Source: Candidatus Gastranaerophilales bacterium
GTDB lineage: Bacteria; Cyanobacteriota; Vampirovibrionia; Gastranaerophilales; Gastranaerophilaceae
Length of the DNA stretch: 64,000 nt
NCBI GenBank assembly: GCA_944326425.1
Contig: CALVDX010000007.1
Coordinates: 47,248-111,247, forward strand
Direction of reading: 5' to 3'
Both the position numbers and the translations under genes were made by a program. This document shows positions 50,189-60,300 of this stretch, piece after piece (position 1 is the first letter of the stretch; each line of letters starts with the position of its first letter). The notes below the pieces were generated by a model. That model saw only the letters and a program-made list of their open reading frames with translations. It was not told the origin of the DNA and did no database searches.

Positions 50189-51229
50189 CTATATTATGTT
50201 TTGGCTGGCTGCTTCGTTTAGCAAATCGGTAAGTTGTTTGTACTGGCTTGATTTTACTATGGTGTCGACTTGGTTAACTCTTAAATCATTCAGGCTTGCC
50301 ATAATTTGTTCAACTTTTGGTTTGTTTGTTCTGACTGTTAACCGTGAAATCAGTTTTAAGTTTTTTAAGACATTGTCAATATTAATGTTTAATAACAGAT
50401 TTAAATACGCGCGGTTGTCTGCATGATAATTTTTTTCAATCATGTATATTATTACAAGTTCATTTAAATCTTTTACGGTATATTTTTTTATAAGCCTGCT
50501 TTTAAGCTGCTTTAACCATTCAATTGATTTTTTCTCATTTATTATATAGTCTATGCTGTTTCCTTCTGTGACTAGAAAATCAATGAATTTACGGTCTTTT
50601 TTACTAAGGGAATCTGATATAAAAATGGGAAAAACATCATCAATATAATTTCGGACCTGGCATGCTATTCCTGCAATGGTACTGTTAAATATTTCTTTCA
50701 TTTCTATAGATATTGAGTTGTTTTCCTTTGTTGTAAAGAGTTGTCTGTAAATATGTATAAATTCACTTCTTTTTTTATTACTAAGACTATCAAGAAACAG
50801 TTGATATTTATTTAAATAATTTTTTATTTTATCTGAGCGTAATAATTCACTTATTGTTGCTTTTATGTTTTCATTTAACTTATCCTGTTTAAGCTTATAT
50901 ATATCAAAGTAGAATAAACTTAAGTCTTCGGGACATTCAAACCCTATCTGCAATATAGTTTTTCTAAACTGGCAATAACGTTTATTTTGTTCTTGTGCTA
51001 TTTGAAATAAATTGTGTTGATATTTTTTGTCTTTGAACTCAATAAATCCGTAATAATAGCCCGTTCTTAGCAGATTTTCAAGAGATAGGGCTTCAAATTT
51101 TTCCATCAACCCTCTGATGGTTAAATCTTTTGTGTCTGAACTTTTCGTTTTTAAATAAATATTTTTGTTACTGGCGAGAAGTTCCAGTTTTTCAAGTTCT
51201 TGTTTAGATAACATTATTTTAGTATTCAT
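50189..51229 (-). CDS. Helical protein of unknown function
   Basis: A 346-residue soluble, Lys/Leu/Ile/Asn-rich, apparently all-helical protein without signal peptide, membrane segment or catalytic motif that I can name. Blocks of note are KQELEKLELLASNKNIYLK near the start, FECPEDLSLFYFDIYKLKQ in the middle, and NIDNVLKNLKLISRLTVRTN near the end. AAGGAAGAAAG about 10 bases before the ATG supports translation. It is convergent with wecB (3-base gap) and has no partners. Codon use is AT-rich like its neighbours. Confidence 0.6.
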   Translation of the reverse strand: MNTKIMLSKQELEKLELLASNKNIYLKTKSSDTKDLTIRGLMEKFEALSLENLLRTGYYYGFIEFKDKKYQHNLFQIAQEQNKRYCQFRKTILQIGFECPEDLSLFYFDIYKLKQDKLNENIKATISELLRSDKIKNYLNKYQLFLDSLSNKKRSEFIHIYRQLFTTKENNSISIEMKEIFNSTIAGIACQVRNYIDDVFPIFISDSLSKKDRKFIDFLVTEGNSIDYIINEKKSIEWLKQLKSRLIKKYTVKDLNELVIIYMIEKNYHADNRAYLNLLLNINIDNVLKNLKLISRLTVRTNKPKVEQIMASLNDLRVNQVDTIVKSSQYKQLTDLLNEAASQNII

Positions 51230-51430
51230 ACTTACAATCTTTCTTCCTTAAGTTGCTTCGATAATATGTACGCTTTTTAGTTTTTATCTCAAATATTGTA
51301 TTAATAGGATAAATTGTATTGCACCATTTTTCTATTGCCCACCACGGCTATTGTAAAATTTTTATAAATGTAGTATAAGGCTAGCCCGGATATGGAATTT
51401 ATAATAGTTAGTTTGGTACAAAATATTGAT

Positions 51431-52792
51431 ATGAAAATAGTAATTATTGGAGCTGTAGCTGCCGGAGCAAAGGCGGCTGCAAAATCAAAACGCCTTCTTC
51501 CTGATGCGGAAGTTGTTATATATACTAAAGAGGAAAATATTTCTTATTCGGCCTGCGGCCTTCCATATTATATTGAAGGGAATTTTGAGGATGCAGACAA
51601 ACTTATTGTTCGTACGATTTCCGATTTTGAAAGTAAAGGTATAAAAGTATTTAATAAACATGAGGTTACAGCTATTCATCCGGACAAAAAAGAAATAACT
51701 GTTTCAAATCTTGTCAGCGGGGAAAAATTTGTAACTTCTTACGATAAACTCTTGATTGCGACGGGCGCTGTTCCGTATATCCCGGACATTAAAAACAGGG
51801 AAATTAAAGGTATTTATACTTTAAAAACAATTGATGACGGGATAAATATCAGAAATCGAATGCTAAGTTCTAAACGCGCAGTTATTCTCGGCGGAGGATA
51901 TATCGGACTTGAACTTCTTGAAGCTTTTATGCAGAACGGGTTAAGTATCACGCTTCTTGAGCGGAATCACAGTATTATGAATTCTTTTGATGAGGATATG
52001 GCATCATTAATATCTGCTTATATTTTAAAAAATTACGGAGATAAGATTAACATTATTACTTCTGCGGAGGTTGTTGAATTTCTCGGTGAGGAAAGTATAA
52101 CGGGAGTAAAATTGGCAAACAGTCATACAATAAATACAGAAATGACCGTAATATGCAGCGGGGTGACTCCGGTTGTTAATCTTGCACGTGATGCGGGGAT
52201 AGAACTCGGACAATCCGGGGCTATAAAAGTTAACAGCAGAATGCTTACAAATATTCCGGATATCTATGCTGCAGGTGATTGTGTAGAAAAAATTAATATG
52301 ATATCGGATACCCCGATGTGGATTCCTCTCGGCTCAACAGCAAATAAAGAGGGGCGGTGTGCAGCACTTAATATGTGCGGCACGGTTGATGATTTTGAAG
52401 GAATTTTGGGGTCGGCAGTTACACGGTTTATGGATATGACAATGTCCCGGACCGGATTAAGCAGTAAGGTTGCAGAAAGTTTAGGGTACGATGTTGTAAG
52501 TGCTATTGTTACTAAACGCGATAAGGCCGGTTATATGCCTGCTGTCGGGTATGTTATATTAAAAATTCTTGCAGACAGGCGCTCTCATAAAATCCTTGGT
52601 GCACAATCTATCGGGTCCGGTGATGCCGATAAAAGAATAAATACTCTTTCTACTGGGCTTATCCGCGGAATGACTGTTGAAGAACTTAACGATGCTGATA
52701 TGACCTATGCTCCGCCTTATTCTACAAGTATTGATCCTTTAATTGATGCAGCCAGAATTTTAAAAGATAAATTATCTTGCTGTACAAATTAA
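51431..52792 (+). CDS. FAD-dependent disulfide reductase (CoA-disulfide reductase / NADH oxidase type)
   Basis: A 453-residue flavoprotein. MKIVIIGAVAAGAKAAAKSK is the FAD Rossmann start, the redox Cys sits in NISYSACGLPYYIEG (single-Cys type of CoADR/Nox/Npr), LLIATGAVPYIP follows, AVILGGGYIGLELLEAF binds NAD(P)H, and IYAAGDCVE closes the FAD site. The dimerisation domain shows FEGILGSAVTRFMDMTMSRTG. The longer frame from ATG 51392 would add MEFIIVSLVQNID; a promoter (TTGTAA 51351, 17 bp, TATAAG 51374-51379) would also serve that start, so the N-terminus is not settled. Likely role: oxygen or disulfide stress defence. Confidence 0.9.
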   Translation: MKIVIIGAVAAGAKAAAKSKRLLPDAEVVIYTKEENISYSACGLPYYIEGNFEDADKLIVRTISDFESKGIKVFNKHEVTAIHPDKKEITVSNLVSGEKFVTSYDKLLIATGAVPYIPDIKNREIKGIYTLKTIDDGINIRNRMLSSKRAVILGGGYIGLELLEAFMQNGLSITLLERNHSIMNSFDEDMASLISAYILKNYGDKINIITSAEVVEFLGEESITGVKLANSHTINTEMTVICSGVTPVVNLARDAGIELGQSGAIKVNSRMLTNIPDIYAAGDCVEKINMISDTPMWIPLGSTANKEGRCAALNMCGTVDDFEGILGSAVTRFMDMTMSRTGLSSKVAESLGYDVVSAIVTKRDKAGYMPAVGYVILKILADRRSHKILGAQSIGSGDADKRINTLSTGLIRGMTVEELNDADMTYAPPYSTSIDPLIDAARILKDKLSCCTN

Positions 52793-52806
52793 TCTGGTGG
52801 TATAAT
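52777..52806 (+). promoter_or_regulatory. cysK-cysE promoter with extended -10
   Basis: TTGCTG (52777-52782), 18-bp spacer, TGG then perfect TATAAT (52801-52806), an extended -10 element. Confidence 0.6.
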
Positions 52807-52831
52807 CTAGGAAAAGAGCGAGGATTTGTTT

Positions 52832-53725
52832 TTGATTTTTAATGATATAACGGAGTTAATAGGAAATACTCCTATTGTAAGGTATAACAGTCATATTCTT
52901 TTAAAATTGGAATTTTTCAACCCTTCGGGCTCTGTTAAAGACAGGGCGGCTTTGTTTATGCTTAAAAAGGCAAAAGAAGCAGGGTTGATTAATGCGGAAA
53001 CAATTATAATCGAGCCTACAAGCGGCAATACAGGTATAGGACTTGCGATGTGCTGTGCTGCTATGGGCTTAAGACTTCTTGTTGTGATGCCGGAGAATAT
53101 GACCGAAGAAAGAAAAAAAATGATAAAAGCCTTTGGTGCAGAATTAGTTCTAACTCCTGCAGCGGATGGAATGCAGGGAGCAGTAAATAAAGCAGAAGAA
53201 TTACATAAAAAATATCCAGACAGCTTTATTCCTATGCAGTTTTCTAATCCAAACAATACGCTTGCACACATAGAAACAACTTCAAAAGAAATATGGGAAC
53301 AAACCGATGGGCAGGTTGATATTTTCGCTGCAGGGATAGGGAGCGGCGGCACCGTTTCTGGAACAGCAGCCGGACTTAAAATATTAAAACCTGATATACT
53401 TGCATACGGAGTTGAACCGGCAGAGAGTCCTCTTATTACAAAAGGAATAGCAGGACTGCATAAAATTCAAGGTATCGGAGCAAATTTCATCCCTGAACTT
53501 TTTAATAAAAATGTAATAGACGGAGTTATTACTGTGGAAGGGGATACAGCAATAAAAGAAGCAAGGGAGCTGGCCATATCAAAAGGCATTCTTGGCGGAA
53601 TTTCCGCAGGTGCAAACCTTGCTGCTGCTAAAAAACTTGCGGCGATGTATCCTGAAAAAATGATTGTTACGGTCATTCCTGACTTTGGGGAAAGATACTT
53701 ATCCGGAGAATTATTCCAATGCTGA
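52832..53725 (+). CDS. cysK: Cysteine synthase (O-acetylserine sulfhydrylase)
   Basis: A PLP enzyme of about 297 residues making cysteine from O-acetylserine and sulfide. The PLP lysine is in NPSGSVKDRAALFML, the substrate loop in IEPTSGNTGIGLAM, the phosphate cradle in GIGSGGTVSGTAAGL and the C-terminal serine in GGISAGANLAAA. The start is probably a TTG: 52832 has GAGGA 8 bases upstream, while the in-frame TTG 52826 would be only two bases away from it. The stop overlaps cysE by 7 bases. Confidence 0.95.
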   Translation: MIFNDITELIGNTPIVRYNSHILLKLEFFNPSGSVKDRAALFMLKKAKEAGLINAETIIIEPTSGNTGIGLAMCCAAMGLRLLVVMPENMTEERKKMIKAFGAELVLTPAADGMQGAVNKAEELHKKYPDSFIPMQFSNPNNTLAHIETTSKEIWEQTDGQVDIFAAGIGSGGTVSGTAAGLKILKPDILAYGVEPAESPLITKGIAGLHKIQGIGANFIPELFNKNVIDGVITVEGDTAIKEARELAISKGILGGISAGANLAAAKKLAAMYPEKMIVTVIPDFGERYLSGELFQC

Positions 53726-54408
53726 AAAAGATAAAAAATCTTGCTAAACGTGCAATTGAGAGAGTAAAAGAAGATGTTCAGGTTATTTACGACAAAGATC
53801 CTGCAGCAAGAAATATTGCAGAAGTCATTTTTTGTTATCCCGGATTGCATGCTCTTATTACTTATAGAATTGCACACAAGCTGTGGTGCTGGAAAATTCC
53901 GTTTATACCAAGACTTATGACATACTGGACACGTATAATTACAGGTATAGAAATTCATCCGGGCGCTAAGATCGGAAAAAGGTTTTTTATTGACCACGGA
54001 GAAGGGGTTGTAATCGGGGAAACTGCAATAGTAAAAGATGATGTTTTAATTTATCAGCAGGTTACACTAGGCGGAACAGGCAAAGATGAAGTTAAACGCC
54101 ACCCTACAATAGGCAACGGAGTAATTGTCGGCGCGGGGGCAAAAGTCCTCGGAAATATCGAAATAGGCGATTATGTTAGAATTGGTGCTGGGTCTGTTGT
54201 TGTAAATAATGTACCTGAACATTGTACAGTAATAGGAGTTCCCGGCAGGGTTGTTAAGCAAAAATTTTATAATGCGGACGGAGTATTAATGCATAATAGA
54301 ATTCCTGACCCTGTTACGTGTGAACTTAATAGAACAAAATACGAACTTCTTGATCTTAAAGAAAGAGTTGAAAAACTGGAGAAAGGTGAAATCTGCAATA
54401 AAGATTAA
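53719..54408 (+). CDS. cysE: Serine O-acetyltransferase
   Basis: A 229-residue left-handed beta-helix acetyltransferase producing O-acetylserine for CysK. The N-terminal helical part includes ITYRIAHKLWCWKIPFIPRL. Hexapeptide repeats follow: GIEIHPGAKIGKRFFIDHG, GVVIGETAIVKDDVLIYQQV, TIGNGVIVGAGAKVLGNIEI and IGAGSVVVNNVPEHCTVIGV. A coiled tail LDLKERVEKLEKGE ends it. The overlap with cysK means the two subunits of the cysteine synthase complex are made together. Confidence 0.96.
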   Translation: MLKKIKNLAKRAIERVKEDVQVIYDKDPAARNIAEVIFCYPGLHALITYRIAHKLWCWKIPFIPRLMTYWTRIITGIEIHPGAKIGKRFFIDHGEGVVIGETAIVKDDVLIYQQVTLGGTGKDEVKRHPTIGNGVIVGAGAKVLGNIEIGDYVRIGAGSVVVNNVPEHCTVIGVPGRVVKQKFYNADGVLMHNRIPDPVTCELNRTKYELLDLKERVEKLEKGEICNKD

Positions 54409-54420
54409 ACTATCAGGAAA

Positions 54421-54879
54421 TTATACTTCAACATCAATATCTTTGATCTGTTTTAAGTGCCAGATAAGCCCGTCTAAAGCGTACTCATAACTTTTTCTGC
54501 CGAATCCTACAACCTGTGCAATTGATACACCCGAAATCATAGATACATGCCTAAATTCTTCTCTTGAATGAATGTTTGTCATATGAACTTCAACCGTTGG
54601 AATATTAACAGCAGCAATTGCATCTCTTATTGCAACACTTGTATGCGTATAACCTCCGGCATTAATAATAATTCCGTCAAAAATACCAAGAGCAGATTGG
54701 ATTTTATCTATGATTTCACCTTCATGGTTGCTCTGATAGCATTCAAGTTTGGCCCCTCCATTTGATGCGATTTTTGTTAAATCCTCTTCAATATCTGCAA
54801 GTGTTGTATGGCCGTATTTTTGCGGCTCTCTTACCCCGAGAAGATTTAAGTTAGGTCCGTTTATCAAAAGAAGTTTCAT
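54421..54879 (-). CDS. aroQ: 3-dehydroquinate dehydratase, type II
   Basis: A 152-residue dodecameric shikimate-pathway enzyme. INGPNLNLLGVREPQKYG (catalytic Arg and Tyr), IINAGGYTHTSVAIRDAI and VEVHMTNIHSREEFRHVS (catalytic His, and Arg/Glu region) are the three family blocks, in order. Length is standard. A ribosome site AAAGG lies 9 bases before the ATG. Single gene, convergent with cysE. Confidence 0.96.
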   Translation of the reverse strand: MKLLLINGPNLNLLGVREPQKYGHTTLADIEEDLTKIASNGGAKLECYQSNHEGEIIDKIQSALGIFDGIIINAGGYTHTSVAIRDAIAAVNIPTVEVHMTNIHSREEFRHVSMISGVSIAQVVGFGRKSYEYALDGLIWHLKQIKDIDVEV

Positions 54880-54963
54880 TATACCAGCCTTTCAGATATT
54901 TTGTATTTATTGCTAATTTATTATACAATATAACCGTATAATTGAAAAGTTAAGGATATTTTT

Positions 54964-55272
54964 ATGAGATGGTATGATAATGATCCGATATTAAAAGAGG
55001 CGCTTGAACTCTTAAAACTTCAACCTGAAGAAACAAAGAATGAGGCGGCAAATTTTATGCTTAAACTTCAGGAAGAAGTTGCCGGTGAGGTAATAGAAAG
55101 AGTTTATGACATTATGAATACTTATCAGGGAAAGGGCAATCGCTGGTACGATAATGACCCTGTTATGATGAAGGGTATTGAATTATTAAGGAATGCACCC
55201 CCTAAAACCCAGCGTATAGCGGCTCTTAAACTTCTTATAGCGTTAGAACAAAACAGTTTTGATGAAGTGTAA
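54964..55272 (+). CDS. Small protein with a tandem RWYDNDP repeat, function unknown
   Basis: A 102-residue protein made of two copies of a ~50-residue unit. Copy 1 begins RWYDNDPILKEALELLKLQP (residue 2) and copy 2 RWYDNDPVMMKGIELLRNAP (residue 60). Each continues with a helical section ending in an (A)A-x-(F/L)xLxL-x-E pattern. No signal peptide or membrane helix. I do not know the family; the exact repeat of RWYDNDP suggests a binding surface used twice. It precedes folE2 by three bases and is probably co-transcribed, with AAGGA 8 bases upstream of its ATG. Confidence 0.75.
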   Translation: MRWYDNDPILKEALELLKLQPEETKNEAANFMLKLQEEVAGEVIERVYDIMNTYQGKGNRWYDNDPVMMKGIELLRNAPPKTQRIAALKLLIALEQNSFDEV

Positions 55273-55275
55273 ATT

Positions 55276-56067
55276 ATGAAAGACGTACAAAACCTTGCAG
55301 ACAGCAGGGGAGTAACAATCCAAAAAGTAGGAATAAAAAATCTTGACTTCCCGCTGATTATCCAGAGAAAAGACAAAGACAATATAGTTGTATCTGCTAA
55401 AGTAACGGCAGGGGTTTCCTTGCCGGCACACTATAAAGGTACACACATGTCACGATTTGTCGAAATACTAAACGACTGGCGGAATAAAAAACTAATAGGC
55501 GTTGATATTCAGGGCTGTGTTCAGGCAATGGTTGAACATCTCAATGCGAAATGCGGATATTTGAAATTTAAATTCAAATATTTTATTGATAAAAAATCTC
55601 CGGTTACGGGAATAAGTGCACCGTTGTGTTATGATTGCTCTTTTGAAGGGATTCTGGAAAACTATGGAGAAGAAGACGAAAGTTATACTTTTTATTTGGG
55701 AGTAAAAGTGCCGGTAACAACGCTCTGCCCCTGTTCTAAAGAGATATCTGATTACGGCGCCCACAACCAGAGAGCAATTGTAAAAGTAAAAATTACTTAT
55801 GATCCGGAGGAGCATATCTGGATAGAAGATTTAGTAAGAGCGGTAGAGGATTGTGCATCGTGTGAATTATATCCGCTCCTTAAACGTGAAGATGAAAAGT
55901 TTGTGACAGAAAAAGCATACAATAATCCCAAATTTGTAGAGGATTTATTGCGTGATGTTGTTTTAAAACTGAGGAATAATGATATAATTGATCAGTTTGA
56001 GGTGGAATGCGAAGCTTTTGAAAGTATCCACAATCACTCCGCCTGGGCATACCAAGCCGAGGGGTAG
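55276..56067 (+). CDS. folE2: GTP cyclohydrolase, FolE2 (type IB)
   Basis: A 263-residue enzyme converting GTP to 7,8-dihydroneopterin triphosphate for folate or queuosine-type precursors. The type IB family is marked by the metal-cysteine block TTLCPCSKEISDYGAHNQRA, with ISAPLCYDCSFEG earlier and ESIHNHSAWAYQAEG at the end. Type IB enzymes work with metals other than Zn and are often used under zinc limitation; no Zur site is visible here. It is coupled to the RWYDNDP protein. After it, 56068-56163 carries nothing recognisable. Confidence 0.94.
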   Translation: MKDVQNLADSRGVTIQKVGIKNLDFPLIIQRKDKDNIVVSAKVTAGVSLPAHYKGTHMSRFVEILNDWRNKKLIGVDIQGCVQAMVEHLNAKCGYLKFKFKYFIDKKSPVTGISAPLCYDCSFEGILENYGEEDESYTFYLGVKVPVTTLCPCSKEISDYGAHNQRAIVKVKITYDPEEHIWIEDLVRAVEDCASCELYPLLKREDEKFVTEKAYNNPKFVEDLLRDVVLKLRNNDIIDQFEVECEAFESIHNHSAWAYQAEG

Positions 56068-56163
56068 GGGGTAAATATATTGCACGATGAATCTGACCTG
56101 AGTGCCTGGCTAAGCATTTACCTTGCAGGAGCGGCAATGATGAGGCGGTAAATGTTTTACTCT

Positions 56164-56979
56164 TTATTTTGCTTTTCCCAGAGATTCTGCTTTACCGGTT
56201 GTTCTTTTTATTAATTCTGCAAAAATTTTATCAGAATGTATTTCATTCATATAATCAACACCGACGGCAGTACATCCGCCTTTTGTTGCCACATTTGAAA
56301 TCAATGTTTCAACCGGAATATCTGCCTGCTCAATCATTTTTGCAGAGCCTATTGCTGTTTTTAATGCAAATTGGAGGGCTTTATCATATTCCAGTCCCAA
56401 TTTTTTTGCTCCCAGCGCCATTTCATTAATTATTTTATAGAAGAATGCCGGCCCTGATCCGGAAAGAGCTGTAACTATGTCAATTTGCGTTTCATCTATA
56501 TCTATGCAGAAGCCGATATTTTTTAGAAGAGATTTGATAATACAAACGTTTTCATCAGTTGCATACCTGCCTTTTGCAACCCCAAAAACGCCTTCGCCAA
56601 TAAGGGCGGGTGTATTTGGCATAACCCTTATTACAGATATTGTTCCGCCTGCAGTTTTTTCTATCTGTTCTGTCGTAACTCCGGCGGCAACCGAAACAAG
56701 TATTTTATTTGTGTTGTTTATTTCATCTTTAATGTTACTAACGCACTCTAAAATATATTGCGGTTTTAATGCTAAAATTATAATGTCAGAATTTTTTGCA
56801 GTAGTCTTAACATCTGTTGTTACAGTAATTCCCAGCCTTTTAGACGCTGTATCTGCCATCTCTTCAGATACTTCAACTCCGGTTACTGCGGTAAATCCTG
56901 CCTTTAATACTCCCGAAATAATTGCACTACCCATTTTCCCGCAGCCTATAAATCCTATTTTATTAATATTACTTAACAT
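56164..56979 (-). CDS. proC: Pyrroline-5-carboxylate reductase
   Basis: A 271-residue NAD(P)H enzyme making proline. The dinucleotide loop is IGFIGCGKMGSAIISGVL at the N-terminus, IIILALKPQYILECV and ISVIRVMPNTPALIGEG come in the middle, and the family signature region GSGPAFFYKIINEMALGAKK lies near residue 175, then ATKGGCTAVGVDYM. GGAGGGAGA precedes the ATG at 56979. Monocistronic, divergent from rpmH. Confidence 0.95.
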   Translation of the reverse strand: MLSNINKIGFIGCGKMGSAIISGVLKAGFTAVTGVEVSEEMADTASKRLGITVTTDVKTTAKNSDIIILALKPQYILECVSNIKDEINNTNKILVSVAAGVTTEQIEKTAGGTISVIRVMPNTPALIGEGVFGVAKGRYATDENVCIIKSLLKNIGFCIDIDETQIDIVTALSGSGPAFFYKIINEMALGAKKLGLEYDKALQFALKTAIGSAKMIEQADIPVETLISNVATKGGCTAVGVDYMNEIHSDKIFAELIKRTTGKAESLGKAK

Positions 56980-57067
56980 ACATTCTCCCTCCGGTGTTGA
57001 CTATCTATAATTTTTTAATTATTATACTTATATTATAAGAAAAATTAGCTGAAAAGGAAATAGAACA

Positions 57068-57220
57068 ATGAGACGTACACTAGAAGGAACAAAGGTTAAA
57101 AGGCAGCACGTAAGCGGTTTTCGTGCAAGAATGGCTACCCCGGGCGGTCAGGAAGTATTAAACAGACGCAGGGCAAAAGGCAGACATAAAATTGCTATTA
57201 CTGCTAAAGAACGTGCTTAA
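57068..57220 (+). CDS. rpmH: Ribosomal protein L34
   Basis: A 50-residue, very basic protein of the large ribosomal subunit: it begins [13 protein letters not shown], has [13 protein letters not shown] and [11 protein letters not shown], and ends TAKERA. This is the L34 pattern (R-x-G-F-R-x-R-M-x-T-x-x-G-x-x-x-x-x-R-R-R-x-K-G-R). AAGGAAA lies about 10 bases upstream. rpmH normally sits next to rnpA and yidC; here it stands alone between proC and dnaE, followed by a shared terminator. Confidence 0.95.
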   Translation: MRRTLEGTKVKRQHVSGFRARMATPGGQEVLNRRRAKGRHKIAITAKERA

Positions 57221-57236
57221 TTATTAATACAGGATT

Positions 57237-57274
57237 AAAAAATAAGGCGCGCAGCAATCGCGCCTTATTTTTTT
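57237..57274. terminator. Bidirectional terminator between rpmH and dnaE
   Basis: AATAAGGCGCG (57241-57251), 7-base loop, CGCGCCTTATT (57259-57269), with a T-run after it on the + strand and an A-run before it (T-run on the minus strand). Confidence 0.9.
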
Positions 57275-57307
57275 GTGCTGGCTGCGGGGGCTGCGGACTG
57301 TTATTTT

Positions 57308-60300
57308 TTAATCTTTATCCATTGATTTAATAGATACAGCTACTTTATCTTTGAAAACATGATTTATTTTATTAACCATATCGTTTGAAGAATTTACCCA
57401 GAACATTGATGCTGTTAAAATTTTACACTCTTCATCACAGGGAGATAAAACAACAGGATCAGAACCGTGATATTCAACAAGAATATTTTTAAGCGCACAA
57501 AGTTCTTCATACTTAAACTCGTCAAGCAGGTTGACGGTAACAAGGTTAGAATTTTCAACAGTTTTAACACTGTCAATAATAATACTTGTTTGATCCTCAT
57601 CACGATGCTGAACTTTACCCGATATAATAACTTTTTGTTCAGGCTGGAGCATTTCACCATATTCCGCAAGTTTGTTGTTAAAACATACAATTTCTACTTT
57701 GCCCGTTAAATCCTCTAAAGTCATAAATCGCAAGAACTTTGTCGGGTCTTTTTTGGTAGGAATTTGTCTTGCTGTAGTAATTAGTCCGCAGATAGTGACA
57801 AATTCGTCCGCTTTCATATCTTTAAGTTCGGAAATTTTATGAGTCATTAAGAATGGCAGCTTATTACGAATACTAAATAACGGGTGGGAGGTTACGTAAA
57901 ATCCCAGAAATTCTTTTTCAAATGACTGAATTTGTTTATCATCAAATTCTTCATCCGAGCCGCCTAACTGGTATACTGTTTGGTTAAAACCATCGTCATC
58001 ACCAAGTGAAGCAAACAGGCTAACCTGCCCCATTGCTTTTTCCTTTGCTTCTTTTGCGGTTGATGAAAGAATGTATTCCATATTATCAAGGAGCTGTTTC
58101 CGGCTCTTTTCAATATTTGAAAAAGCTCCGGCTTTAATTAATCCTTCAAGTAAGCGTTTATTAACAAGTTTTGTATCAAGACGCTTACAGAAATCAAAAA
58201 TATTTTTAAATTCGCCGTTTGCTTCGCGCTCTTTAATAATTTCTTCCACAACGCCTTCACCAACCTGCTTAATAGCCGCAAGCCCGAACCTTATATCATG
58301 CCCGTCAGGTGTATATTCAAGGAAAGACTTGTTAATATCTGGCGGTAAAACCCTTATTCCATACCTTTGTGCTTCTTCAATATATGACTGCGTTTTATCC
58401 TGATCGCCTGCAACGGATGAAAGAAGTGAAGCAAGGTATTCAACCGGATAATGGCATTTTAAATATGCAGTCTGATATGCTACAAACGCGTATGCTGCAG
58501 AGTGGGACCGGTTAAAGCAGTATGATGCAAACTTTTCTATCTGTTCAAAGAGCGCCGCCGCGTCTTTTGCGCTCATCCCGTGGCGTGCGGAGTTTGTAAT
58601 AAATTTCTCTTTTTGGGCTGCCATTTCTTCCAGCTTCTTTTTGCCCATCATACGGCGAACCATATCTGCCTGACCGAGAGTGTAGTCTGCAAGGACCTGG
58701 AAGATTTGCATAATTTGTTCCTGATAAACAATTGTTCCGTACGTATCTTTAAGAACAGGCTCCAACAGCGGGTGGGCATACGTAATTTTTTGACGTCCGT
58801 GCTTACGTTCAACGAAGTCAGACACCATACCCGACCCGAGCGGGCCCGGACGGAAAAGCGCAACAAGGGCGCCTAAATCTTCAAATACGTCCGGTTTTAA
58901 ATCCCTTACCAGTTTTTTCATTCCGGATGATTCCAGCTGAAATACACCGTCAGTCTCACCCTTGATAAGCATATCGTATGTAGGTTTATCATCAAGAGGT
59001 ATTCTGTTAATTTCTAAATCTATTCCCTGACATCGTTTTATTAGTTTAACGGTTTTAGAAATCATGGTAAGGTTTCTAAGCCCTAAAAAGTCCATTTTTA
59101 ATAACCCGAGTTTTTCAAGGTTAGCCATCGGATATTCTGTTATAATAATTCCGTCTTTTGATGGTTGTACCGGAACTATTTCATCAAGCGGCATGTGAGA
59201 GATAATAACCCCGGCAGCGTGCATACCAATATTGTTTTTAATTCCTTCTATTGATTTTGCCATATCAACAAGCCGTTTAACCTGTTCATCGGAATCGTAT
59301 AATTCCCGCAGTTCCATACCGGGCTGCAGTGCATCATCAATTTTAGCCCCGGGAGTTGCAGGAATGAGCGACGCCCACTTGTTTGAGAGTGCATATTCAA
59401 TACCAAATACTCTTGCTACACCCTTCATCGCTGCACGTGCGGCAAATGTACCAAATGTAATAATCTGACAAACTTTATCCGCGCCGTATTTCTGGGTTAC
59501 GTAATCAATAACCTCGCCCCTGCGTTCAATACAAAAGTCAATATCGACATCGGGCATACTGTAGCGTTCAGGGTTTAAAAATCTTTCAAACAACAGATTG
59601 TGCGCAATCGGGTCAAGGTCTGTTATACCGAGCGCGTATGCAACAACACTTCCTGCTGCAGATCCCCGTCCCGGGCCTACCGGAATATCATGGGTTTTAG
59701 CAAAATTAATGAAATCCCAAGTAATAAGGAAGTATGCAGAGAAGCCCATTTGTTCAATAATACCGAGTTCATATTTAACACGATCAAGAATATTTTGCGG
59801 CACTTCTTCTCCGTAGCGGGCCTGACAGCCTTTATGAACAAGATAGTCCAGATATGATTCAATAGTATATCCGGCAGGAACTTCGTAATGCGGCAGTGGG
59901 CTTTTGCCAAATTCCAGTATAAGGTGGCATTTTTCACCTATGTCTACTGTATTCTGGATACATTTATCAAAAGTTTCCGTATCCATCCATTTAAAAGCAT
60001 CCCGAAGTTCTTCAGGAGTTTTTACATAAAACTCATTATTTGGGAAATGCATTCTGTGCTCATCGGATTTTAATGCATTAGTCTGCAAACAAAGAAGCGT
60101 ATCATGAAAATCCGCATCAGCTTTATTTAGATAGTGTGAGTCATTTGTGATAACAGTCTTTATATTAAGTTCCTGCGCCAGTTTTAAGAGCATCGGGTTT
60201 GTTTTCTTCTGTTCCGGCAGCCCGTGATCCTGAAGTTCGATATAATAGTCCTCGCCGAATATTTCTTTAAATCTAAGAGCCGCAGCTTTTGCCCCCTCGT

